NCBI GenBank assembly: GCA_019639075.1
Contig: JAHBSO010000007.1
Span: 1 to 64,000 of the forward strand
Length of the DNA stretch: 64,000 nt
DNA from: Actinomycetota bacterium
GTDB lineage: Bacteria > Actinomycetota > Acidimicrobiia > Acidimicrobiales > Iamiaceae
Direction: 5' to 3'
This document shows, piece by piece, positions 56,192 to 64,000 of this stretch; the stretch's first letter is position 1, and the number at the start of each line of letters is the position of its first letter. The notes beneath the pieces were generated by a model. The model did not search any database. It was given only the letters and a program-made list of their open reading frames with translations, and was not told the DNA's origin. A program made the translations under genes and the position numbers.

Positions 56192-57179
56192 CGGGTGGCG
56201 CGGGCGGCGGTGGCGGCAGCGACGACGGTGGGCCGAAGCCGCCCGACGGCGGTGGCGGCGGTGGGGGCGCCGCGGGCCCCGGCCCGTACCCACCCGGCCC
56301 GTACCCCCCGGGGCCGAACGCACCCGCAGGTCCGTACCCGCTCGTGCGATCGGTTCGGACCGGGGCCGGCACGGTCCCCTGCTGGGCCAGGAGGTACAGG
56401 TCGAAGCCCTCGAAGCGGACCCGCAGGTCGACGTACAGCGCCAGCGTGAACGCGGCGGTGAACGGGGTGACCAGCACGAGGGCGACCATGTTGACGGCGC
56501 CCTCGACGAGGTGCACCACGATGCCGTCGACGTCGGTGAAGATCAGACCGATCAACGGGGCCGAGATGATCGCCTGGAAGATGGTGGCGACCAGCATGCT
56601 CAGCAGGACCGCACCGAGCACCGGCCAGAAGCGGAGCCGGGCCAACGCGTTCGACCGGCGCATGGCAGCGGTCACCCCGGTGCCCTCCATGAGCATGGCG
56701 GGTGTCGCCACGGCCCAGACGGTCATGAGGAAGACGCCCGGCACGATGCAGAACAGGAACCCCAGCGCCATCAGGATCGCCGTCAGGAGGTTGAGGCCGA
56801 GCACCGACCAGATGCGGGTGCGGGCGAACGCGAGGCTCTCCTTCCAGGTGACCTCCTCTCCGACGTAGGCCGAGCTCAGCGCCCGGAAGCAGGCGGCCGT
56901 GGCCAGCGCGGTCGCCAGCAGGATCGCCACCGCGCTGACGAGGCTGCCCGCCAGCCCGAGCGCGAGCTGGCCGCTGTCGATCGTCTCGCTCGTGGTGGGT
57001 GACGACAGCGGGTTCGCCGACGCGTCCGGCTCGACCGACCAGGCGACCAGCGTCTGCAGCACCACCACGGGGACCATCGGGACGGCGACGGCCGCCACGA
57101 GCGTCGTGAACCGCTCCCGGTAGGTGCGGACGGCGGCGTCGAGGAGCTCCCCGACGCTGAGCGGACGCAGCGCGTTCAT
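56178..57179 (-). CDS. Polytopic membrane protein with proline-rich tail
   Basis: 333 aa. After a short cytosolic opening (NALRPLSVGELLDAAVRTYRERF), about six hydrophobic segments follow, with paired helices such as VWAVATPAMLMEGTG. The C-terminal 70 residues are Gly/Pro/Tyr-rich (GYGPAGAFGPGGYGPGGY and a proline run). It resembles the glycerophosphodiester-phosphodiesterase membrane-domain-like proteins and occupies the Rv3689 position of the MoxR block. Function unknown. Confidence 0.78.
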   Translation of the reverse strand: MNALRPLSVGELLDAAVRTYRERFTTLVAAVAVPMVPVVVLQTLVAWSVEPDASANPLSSPTTSETIDSGQLALGLAGSLVSAVAILLATALATAACFRALSSAYVGEEVTWKESLAFARTRIWSVLGLNLLTAILMALGFLFCIVPGVFLMTVWAVATPAMLMEGTGVTAAMRRSNALARLRFWPVLGAVLLSMLVATIFQAIISAPLIGLIFTDVDGIVVHLVEGAVNMVALVLVTPFTAAFTLALYVDLRVRFEGFDLYLLAQQGTVPAPVRTDRTSGYGPAGAFGPGGYGPGGYGPGPAAPPPPPPPSGGFGPPSSLPPPPPAPPDAGS

Positions 57180-57190
57180 GGCCGCCGACC

Positions 57191-58210
57191 CTACCGGTGG
57201 TCCCCGTGGCCGGAGGTCGACCTCGGGACCGGTCCGACGCTCGCCCCCTCCCGCGGGCGCCCGGCGAACGGCGCGGCGACCAGCCCGGCCACGACGTCGA
57301 CGAGCACGAACAGGACGCGGGCGACGATGGCGGTGGCCGCGGCCACGCCGCCGTCGAGCCCCGAGGTGGCGGTGAGCACCGCCTCGCGCACCCCCGCGCC
57401 CGCGGGGACCGGCACGGCGAGGAACCCCGCCGCCCACGAGAGCACCGTGGCGAACACCACCCGGGCGAACGGCGCACCCGGGTCCAGGGCCCGGGCGACC
57501 GCCCAGGTGGCCGTGCCGACGAACAGCCAGGCCGGCACGTACCGAGCCACCAGCCGGAGCGAGTCGCCCCACATCGGGATCTCGACGTCGACGTGCACGC
57601 CGGTCAGGCGCTCGACGGTGCGCGCCACCCGACCGAGGAACCCGTGGTGCAGGGCGACCACGCCCACGGGGAGCGCGAGGAGGAACAGCATCCACGGGTC
57701 GAAGCCGCCGCCCGACAGCCCGAACGGCAGGAACGCGGCGGCCACGAACAGCGCGGCCAGGTAGAGCATGCCGAGCGACAGGAGCACGCTCGTGTAGGCC
57801 CGGCTGCGGGGCACGCCCGCCCGGCGGGCCAGCTCCCCACGGCCGACCACCGGCCAGATCACGCCGGGCACGTACTTGCCCAGCTCGCCGACGAAGTACC
57901 AGGCCACCACCCGTCCCCGCGGAGCGACGACGCCCAGCAGGCGCAGCACGGCGCGCCATCCGACGGCCATCGTGACCATCGCCGCCCCGGCCAGGACCAG
58001 GCCCGCGACGATCCACCACACCTCTGCGTGCTCCATGGCCTCACGGGCGTCGGGCCAGTCCCGGACGAGCCGTCGGACCACGTAGAACGTCGCCGCCCCG
58101 CCCAGGACGACGCCCGCCACCGCCGACCAGGCGGAACCCCTGGGGGTGCCGTCGGTCCCCGATCCGTCGGGCCCCTCGGCGGTGATCGGCGCTTCGGACT
58201 CGGGGGACAT
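57191..58210 (-). CDS. Flippase-like/lysylphosphatidylglycerol-synthase TM-region protein
   Basis: 339 aa, about eight hydrophobic segments. The family region RVVAWYFVGELGKYVPGVIWPVVGR and the C-terminal LAVPVPAGAGVREAVLT match the UPF0104/AglD-like flippase domain (membrane part of MprF). Such proteins move or modify lipid-linked substrates. It ends 12 bases before the downstream membrane gene and is divergent from a GT2 glycosyltransferase, suggesting a shared lipid-linked sugar pathway (inference). ATG at 58210; sequence upstream is low complexity. Confidence 0.82.
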   Translation of the reverse strand: MSPESEAPITAEGPDGSGTDGTPRGSAWSAVAGVVLGGAATFYVVRRLVRDWPDAREAMEHAEVWWIVAGLVLAGAAMVTMAVGWRAVLRLLGVVAPRGRVVAWYFVGELGKYVPGVIWPVVGRGELARRAGVPRSRAYTSVLLSLGMLYLAALFVAAAFLPFGLSGGGFDPWMLFLLALPVGVVALHHGFLGRVARTVERLTGVHVDVEIPMWGDSLRLVARYVPAWLFVGTATWAVARALDPGAPFARVVFATVLSWAAGFLAVPVPAGAGVREAVLTATSGLDGGVAAATAIVARVLFVLVDVVAGLVAAPFAGRPREGASVGPVPRSTSGHGDHR

Positions 58211-58373
58211 GGACCTCGACGGGTCGGTGGGCGGTCGATCGCCCGGCGGAGGACGAGTCGTCGGCGCGCGGCCCGAACCGTCCCGGGCAATCGTAGTGAC
58301 GGGGGCCGGACCGTCTGGGACCCTCCGGCGGCGAGGTTCGGGCCGGCGAGGGGCACACGGGTACCCTGGGCCC

Positions 58374-59432
58374 ATGAGCGCAGCGGTGCGATCCCCCGAG
58401 TCGGTCCCCTTCACCCCGCCCGGCGAGGAGGAGCTCGACGTCAGCATCGTGCTGCCGGTCTTCAACGAGAAGGGCCACCTGCGCCAGGAGATCGACCGGA
58501 TCCGGGCGGCGATGGACGCGGCCGAGTTCTCCTACGAGATCATCGTCATCGACGACGGCTCCGACGACGGCTCGGGCGATGCCCTGCGCGAGATCGACGG
58601 CATCCGCCTGATCCAGTTCCTCACCAACCGCGGCTCGGGTTCGGCCCGCAAGTTCGGCACGCGCGCCGCCCGCGGGAAGATCGTGGTCTGGACCGACTGC
58701 GACATGTCGTACCCGAACGACCTCATCCCCGAGCTCGTCCGGGAGCTCGACGGCTACGACCAGGTGGTCGGCGCCCGCACGACCGAGGAGGGCACCCACA
58801 AGTTCTTCCGGGTCCCGGCCAAGCTGTTCATCCGCAAGCTGGCCAGCTTCCTCGTGCAGACCCCCATCCCGGACCTCAACTCGGGCCTGCGGGCGTTCCG
58901 CCGCGACGTCGCCCTCCAGTACGTCAGCCAGCTCCCCGCCGGGTTCAGCTGCGTCACCACGATCACGATGACGTTCCTCGCCCACGGCTACACGGTGAAG
59001 TACTGGCCGATCGAATACTCGAAGCGGGCCGGCAAGTCGAAGTTCCACTGGTGGAGCGACACCCGCCGGTACTTCCTCCAGGTCATCCGGATGACCCTGT
59101 CCTACGACCCGTTCCGGGTGTTCCTCCCGTTCGGGTTCTTCCTGCTCGCGCTCGGCACCGGCAAGCTGATCTTCGACGTGGTCGACAACGACTGGAAGGT
59201 GGCGATCAACACGCTGCTCATCTTCCTCGCCGCCTTCCAGGTGTTCGTGGTGGGCATGCTCGCCGACCTGCTCGGTCGGGCCACCCGGGCCCGCTCGGAG
59301 GTCCAACCGGCCGCCGGCTTCGTGCGCGACGTGGAGGGCACCTACCCGGCCCGGTCGACCGCGTCCGCCGCGCCCACGCTCGACGTGTCGGACCCGGCCC
59401 CGTCCGAGGTCGGTTCCGGAGCACGGCGCTGA
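58374..59432 (+). CDS. Family 2 glycosyltransferase, DPM1/polyprenyl-phosphate type
   Basis: 352 aa. GT-A domain: VSIVLPVFNEKGHL (23-36), IIVIDDGSDDGS, LTNRGSGSARKFG and the DxD-type WTDCDMSYP, with a RAGKSKFHWW motif typical of polyprenyl-phosphate sugar transferases. Two C-terminal hydrophobic segments (FGFFLLALGTGKLIF; LLIFLAAFQVFVVGMLADLL) anchor it in the membrane. The substrate sugar is unknown. It could supply an undecaprenyl-phosphate sugar to envelope or exopolysaccharide synthesis. TACCCT a few bases before the ATG may be a -10 box. Confidence 0.9.
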   Translation: MSAAVRSPESVPFTPPGEEELDVSIVLPVFNEKGHLRQEIDRIRAAMDAAEFSYEIIVIDDGSDDGSGDALREIDGIRLIQFLTNRGSGSARKFGTRAARGKIVVWTDCDMSYPNDLIPELVRELDGYDQVVGARTTEEGTHKFFRVPAKLFIRKLASFLVQTPIPDLNSGLRAFRRDVALQYVSQLPAGFSCVTTITMTFLAHGYTVKYWPIEYSKRAGKSKFHWWSDTRRYFLQVIRMTLSYDPFRVFLPFGFFLLALGTGKLIFDVVDNDWKVAINTLLIFLAAFQVFVVGMLADLLGRATRARSEVQPAAGFVRDVEGTYPARSTASAAPTLDVSDPAPSEVGSGARR

Positions 59433-59448
59433 GCCGGACGCCCGACCG

Positions 59449-60975
59449 GTGAAGCTGTCCCGCACGATCCCCGCCGCGGCGGCCGGGGCGCTCGCGGCCG
59501 TCGCGGTCCGGGACCTCACCCAGTCGAAGCGGGCGATCCTGCACAACTACCCGGTGGTCGGCCACCTGCGGTACCTGCTGAACGACATCCGTCCGGAGAT
59601 CCAGCAGTACTTCATCGAGCGGAACTGGGACGGCCGGCCCTACAACCGCGACATCCGCTCGCTCATCGCCGACCGGGCCGCGGGCAAGGCCGGTGAGCAG
59701 GCGTTCGGCACCGAGCTCGAGGTGTACCAGGTCGGCTACGAGTACCTCGTGCACTCGACGGCCCCGGTGCCGATGCCCGACGAGGCGCCGAAGGTCCGCA
59801 TCGGTGGCCCCGACTGCCGCCAGCCCTACGACATCTCGCTGCTCAACGTCTCGGCCATGAGCTTCGGGGCGCTGTCGGCCAACGCCATCCGGGCGCTCAA
59901 CCGGGGCGCGGCCCTCGGCGGCTTCGCCCACGACACCGGCGAGGGCGGCCTGTCGCCGTACCACCTCGAGTTCGGTGGCGACCTGGTCTGGGAGGTCGGC
60001 ACCGGGTACTACGGGTGCCGCACCGACGACGGCGACTTCGACCCCGATCGCTTCGCGGAGGTGGCTGCGCACCCGTCGGTGAAGGCGGTGTCGCTGAAGC
60101 TGAGCCAGGGCGCGAAGCCCGGCATCGGAGGCGTGCTCCCCGGCCCCAAGGTCACCGAGGAGATCGCGAAGATCCGCGAGGTGCCGGTCGGCGTCACCTG
60201 CGTCAGCCCGCCGGCCCACCGCGTGTTCTCGACGCCGATCGAGCTGATCGAGTTCATCGCCCGGATGCGCGACCTCGCCGACGGCAAGCCCGTCGGCTTC
60301 AAGCTCTGCGTCGGTTCACGCGTCGACCTGATCGCCATCGGCAAGGCGATGATCGAGGTCGAGACCGCGCCGGACTTCATCATCGTCGACGGCTCCGAGG
60401 GCGGCACCGGCGCCGCCCCGCTCGAGTTCGAGGACCACGTGGGCATGCCGCTCACCCACGGGCTGATGATGCTGCACAACGTGCTCGTCGGCCTCGGCCT
60501 GCGGGACCGCATCCGCGTCGGCGCGTCCGGCAAGGTCGCCGCGTCGAACGACATCGTGAAGCGGATCATCCAGGGCGCCGACTACACCAACGCGGCCCGG
60601 GCGATGATGATGGCCACCGGCTGCATCCAGGCCCAGCGCTGCCACACCGGCAAGTGCCCGACCGGCGTGGCCACCCAGAGCGCGTGGCGCCAGCGGGGCC
60701 TCGTCGTCTCCGACAAGAGCGAGCAGGTGCGCAGCTACCAGGAGGAGACCGTCAAGGGCGCCATGCGCCTGATGGCAGCCATGGGCGTCTCCCGCACCGA
60801 CGACCTGGACCCGACGATGTTGCGCCAGCACGTCAGCGCGACCTCGACGCGCTCCTACGCCGAGATCTACGAGTGGCTCGAGCCGGGCGAGCTGCTCCAC
60901 GACCCGCCGAAGAAGTGGAAGGCCGACCTGAAGCTGGCCGACCCGTCGCGGTTCCACCACCCGAACCACCGGTGA
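59449..60975 (+). CDS. FMN-binding glutamate synthase-like protein
   Basis: 508 aa. A single GltS alpha/beta-barrel domain: NVSAMSFGALSANAIRALN (about 143-161), HDTGEGGLSPYHLEFGGDL, GSEGGTGAAP and the 3Fe-4S cysteines in GCIQAQRCHTGKCPTG (C-x5-C-x4-C). An N-terminal membrane-like segment (AAAAGALAAVAV) precedes the barrel. Lacking the amidotransferase domain, it is not a complete glutamate synthase; the ferredoxin-type relatives act on unknown or glutamate-related substrates. GTG start 17 bases after the GT2 gene. Confidence 0.9.
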   Translation: MKLSRTIPAAAAGALAAVAVRDLTQSKRAILHNYPVVGHLRYLLNDIRPEIQQYFIERNWDGRPYNRDIRSLIADRAAGKAGEQAFGTELEVYQVGYEYLVHSTAPVPMPDEAPKVRIGGPDCRQPYDISLLNVSAMSFGALSANAIRALNRGAALGGFAHDTGEGGLSPYHLEFGGDLVWEVGTGYYGCRTDDGDFDPDRFAEVAAHPSVKAVSLKLSQGAKPGIGGVLPGPKVTEEIAKIREVPVGVTCVSPPAHRVFSTPIELIEFIARMRDLADGKPVGFKLCVGSRVDLIAIGKAMIEVETAPDFIIVDGSEGGTGAAPLEFEDHVGMPLTHGLMMLHNVLVGLGLRDRIRVGASGKVAASNDIVKRIIQGADYTNAARAMMMATGCIQAQRCHTGKCPTGVATQSAWRQRGLVVSDKSEQVRSYQEETVKGAMRLMAAMGVSRTDDLDPTMLRQHVSATSTRSYAEIYEWLEPGELLHDPPKKWKADLKLADPSRFHHPNHR

Positions 60976-60999
60976 CGGACCGTCCGCGACGGGCGGGGC

Positions 61000-62181
<1,182 letters not shown>

Positions 62182-62270
62182 GGACGTTCCCTCGTGTGCC
62201 TTCTGCGTGGCGGGTGCGCGGGTCCCCTCGGACCCGGCTCGAAATGCTACCTGTCGGGTCAACATTTCCC

Positions 62271-62325
62271 CAAGGCGCCTTGTTCCCGGACCTTGACGAT
62301 GCAGTGAAGATGCACGAAACTGCAT
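62271..62325 (+). promoter_or_regulatory. Dyad elements and promoter between moeZ-like gene and 62388
   Basis: CAAGGCGCCTTG (62271-62282) is a perfect 12-base palindrome. TTGACG (62293-62298) may be a -35, and ATGCAGT (62299-62305) pairs perfectly with ACTGCAT (62319-62325) across the promoter spacer. The -35 context CTTGACGATGCA equals that at 45261. Confidence 0.5.
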
Positions 62326-62387
62326 GAAACGCCTTCCGAAGACCCTGCACGCACCCGGCGAACGCCGGGCCCCTCCGGAGGACCTCC

Positions 62388-63086
62388 GTGCCCCTTCCCC
62401 AACTCGACCTGACCCTTCCGACCGACACCATCCGCGTCGCCCCGTGGCCCGACCCGGTGATCGACCGGCTCGGTCACGACCCGCGATCCAGCTACGCCGA
62501 GACCTTCTGGCTCCCGGTGATCGGCCCGTCCACCTTCCTGCTGCTGCGCCGCCTCGTCGCCGGCCTCGACGAACATCCCGACGGCTACGACATGGCCCTG
62601 CTCGACGGGGCGCAGGCGCTCGGCCTCGGCACCAAGGGCGGACGCAACGCGCCGTTCGTCCGGGCCATCGCCCGCAGCATCCAGTTCAAGATCTGCGGCC
62701 ACGACCACCAGGGCACCCTCACGGTGCGCCGCCGCCTGGCCCCGCTCACCCGTCACCAGGTGTCGCGCCTCGGCCCGGCCCTGCGCGACGAGCACGAGGC
62801 CTGGCAACGGACCGAGGCCGAGCGGCCCACCGTCGAGGAGGTGCGCCGGCGGGCCCGTCGGCTGGCCCTCAGCCTGGTCGAGCTCGGCGAGGACGACGAG
62901 GCCATCGAGCACCAGCTCCACCGCTGGCGGCTCCACCCGGCCATGGCCCACGAGGCGCTGCGCTGGGCGCGCGAACGCGCGACGGGCGGTGCGGTCGCGG
63001 CACCGTCGGCCCCGACGCCACGACCGGTGCCGCCGCCGCCGAACCGATCCGGCCAGACGTTCGCCCCCGGCGACCAGGTGGCCTGA
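62388..63086 (+). CDS. Conserved hypothetical protein
   Basis: 232 aa, GTG start after a GGAGG site. The region SYAETFWLPVIGPSTFLLLRRLVAGLDEHP then LDGAQALGLGTKGGRNAPFVRAIARSIQFKIC (about 35-105) has a winged-helix-like alternation of helices and a short loop, and the C-terminal half is helical (EVRRRARRLALSLVELGEDDEAIEHQLHRW), ending in a Pro-rich tail. I believe similar proteins are common in Acidimicrobiia and other actinobacteria, with no assigned function. It is divergent from the moeZ-like gene, with dyads between. Confidence 0.7.
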   Translation: MPLPQLDLTLPTDTIRVAPWPDPVIDRLGHDPRSSYAETFWLPVIGPSTFLLLRRLVAGLDEHPDGYDMALLDGAQALGLGTKGGRNAPFVRAIARSIQFKICGHDHQGTLTVRRRLAPLTRHQVSRLGPALRDEHEAWQRTEAERPTVEEVRRRARRLALSLVELGEDDEAIEHQLHRWRLHPAMAHEALRWARERATGGAVAAPSAPTPRPVPPPPNRSGQTFAPGDQVA

Positions 63087-63101
63087 GGCTCGGGACGAGG
63101 A

Positions 63102-64000
63102 TCAGGCGTCGAGCCTGGTCCACCCGGCGAGGAGGCGGGCCAAGGTGCGGACCCCGTAGCCGGTGCCGCCCTTGGCCACCTCGTCGTACGCGGCGGACGC
63201 CGACGACGGGCCGGCGATGTCGAGGTGCACCCACGGGCGACCGTCGACGAACTCTCGCAGGAAGAGACCGGCGGTGAGCGCGCCGCCGTACCCGTTGGAG
63301 CCGATGTTGCGGAGATCCGCGATGGTGCTGTCGAGCCCCTTGCGCAGGTGATCGGGCAGCGGGAGCGGCCACATCGCCTCGCCCCCGGCATCGGCCGCGT
63401 CGAGCACCCGCTCCCCCAGCTGCTCGTGGTTGGTCATCAGTCCGGCGGTGCGGTCACCGAGCGCCACCATGCAGGCGCCGGTCAACGTCGCCAGGTCGAC
63501 GATCGCGTCGGGCTCGGACTCCGCAGCGAGGGACAGCGCGTCGGCCAGGACCAGCCGGCCCTCGGCGTCGGTGTTGAGCACCTCGACGGTGGTGCCGTTG
63601 CGGATCCGCAGCACGTCGCCCACCCGGGTGGCGTCGCCGCCGAGCATGTTGTCGGTGAGCGGCAGGTACGCCGTGACCTCGAGCTTCGGTGCCACCGCCG
63701 GCACGAGCGTCATCGCCCCGAGGACCGTCGCCGCACCGGCCATGTCGGTCTTCATGTGCTCCATGCCCGCCGCGGTCTTGATGGAGAGGCCACCGGCGTC
63801 GAACGTGATGCCCTTGCCGACCAGCGCCACCCGCGCCTTCGGCCTGCCCTCCGGCCGGTGCGTCAGCTTCACGAGCCGCGGCTCCTGCGTCGAGCCACGG
63901 GCGACCCCGGCCAGACCGCCCAGCCCCTCGGCCACGATCGCCGCCCGGTCGAGCACCTCGATCTCCAACCCGTGCTCGGTGGCCAGCTCCTCGGCCTGCT
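63102..64000 (-). CDS. pepA: Leucyl aminopeptidase (M17), 5' end beyond the window
   Basis: The C-terminal 299 codons of a family M17 peptidase. The catalytic core is present: LVGKGITFDAGGLSIK, the metal region KTDMAGAA and the signature NTDAEGRLVLADAL, with GGALTAGLFLREFV near the end. Reading continues to the window edge (AEELATEHGLEIEV), so the N-terminal domain is cut off. A TTG at 63968 is not the start. Cytosolic, two-metal exopeptidase active in peptide turnover. Confidence 0.95.
   Translation of the reverse strand, partial: QAEELATEHGLEIEVLDRAAIVAEGLGGLAGVARGSTQEPRLVKLTHRPEGRPKARVALVGKGITFDAGGLSIKTAAGMEHMKTDMAGAATVLGAMTLVPAVAPKLEVTAYLPLTDNMLGGDATRVGDVLRIRNGTTVEVLNTDAEGRLVLADALSLAAESEPDAIVDLATLTGACMVALGDRTAGLMTNHEQLGERVLDAADAGGEAMWPLPLPDHLRKGLDSTIADLRNIGSNGYGGALTAGLFLREFVDGRPWVHLDIAGPSSASAAYDEVAKGGTGYGVRTLARLLAGWTRLDA

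Overview
The window is GC-rich, uses GTG starts freely and has many 4-base GTGA stop/start overlaps. The gene content points to a free-living aerobic actinobacterium, most likely of the class Acidimicrobiia: a homodimeric AceE, a MoeZ-like E1/rhodanese protein, a SufC-SufS-SufU set, methylmalonyl-CoA mutase with MeaB, and a MoxR/DUF58/DUF4129 block in the same order as Mycobacterium tuberculosis Rv3689-Rv3695. The taxon is an inference from gene content. I see no rRNA, tRNA, CRISPR array, transposase or phage gene.

0-16 kb: an AAA+ ATPase, a hydantoinase/oxoprolinase pair (hyuA-hyuB) whose coding sequence carries repeats, a secreted neocarzinostatin-like protein, an RNase HI fused to a SLOG-like domain, aceE, an HhH-GPD protein, an alpha/beta-hydrolase lacking its serine nucleophile, a secreted coiled-coil glucosaminidase-like protein and an acyl-CoA dehydrogenase. 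15.5-30.4 kb: a VapBC pair, an MBL-fold hydrolase, a KhtTU-type cation/proton antiporter, an aldehyde dehydrogenase with DUF779, a molybdopterin oxidoreductase with FdhD, an M3 peptidase, a GAF/Fis regulator, and MsrB/MsrA.

30.5-45 kb: sufC-sufS-sufU behind a dyad-containing promoter, a second PIN toxin/antitoxin pair, a TetR regulator divergent from an SRPBCC gene around a perfect operator palindrome, a flavin disulfide-reductase homologue missing one redox cysteine, a HAD phosphatase, a WXG-like gene pair, methylmalonyl-CoA mutase, an ion channel, MeaB, RDD and SpoIIM-like proteins. 45-52 kb: a five-gene rightward block (coiled-coil protein, PelA-like deacetylase lipoprotein, PelF-like glycosyltransferase, polytopic membrane protein, GH114 polygalactosaminidase-like protein). 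It looks like a Pel-type galactosaminoglycan locus and sits exactly between SpoIIM and DUF58 of the conserved block. 52-64 kb: DUF58, MoxR, DUF4350, DUF4129 and membrane proteins, a flippase-like protein, a GT2 glycosyltransferase, an FMN glutamate-synthase-like protein, a domain-swapped rhodanese-ThiF protein, a conserved unknown and the 3' part of a leucyl aminopeptidase.

Two families of small dispersed repeats stand out. One is a hairpin with TGGCGTAG/CTACGCCA arms, in four copies, one of them forming the end of hyuA. The other is a GAGCGAGCGCAGCGAGTCGA-type repeat, at three intergenic sites plus a 33-bp tandem expansion inside hyuB.
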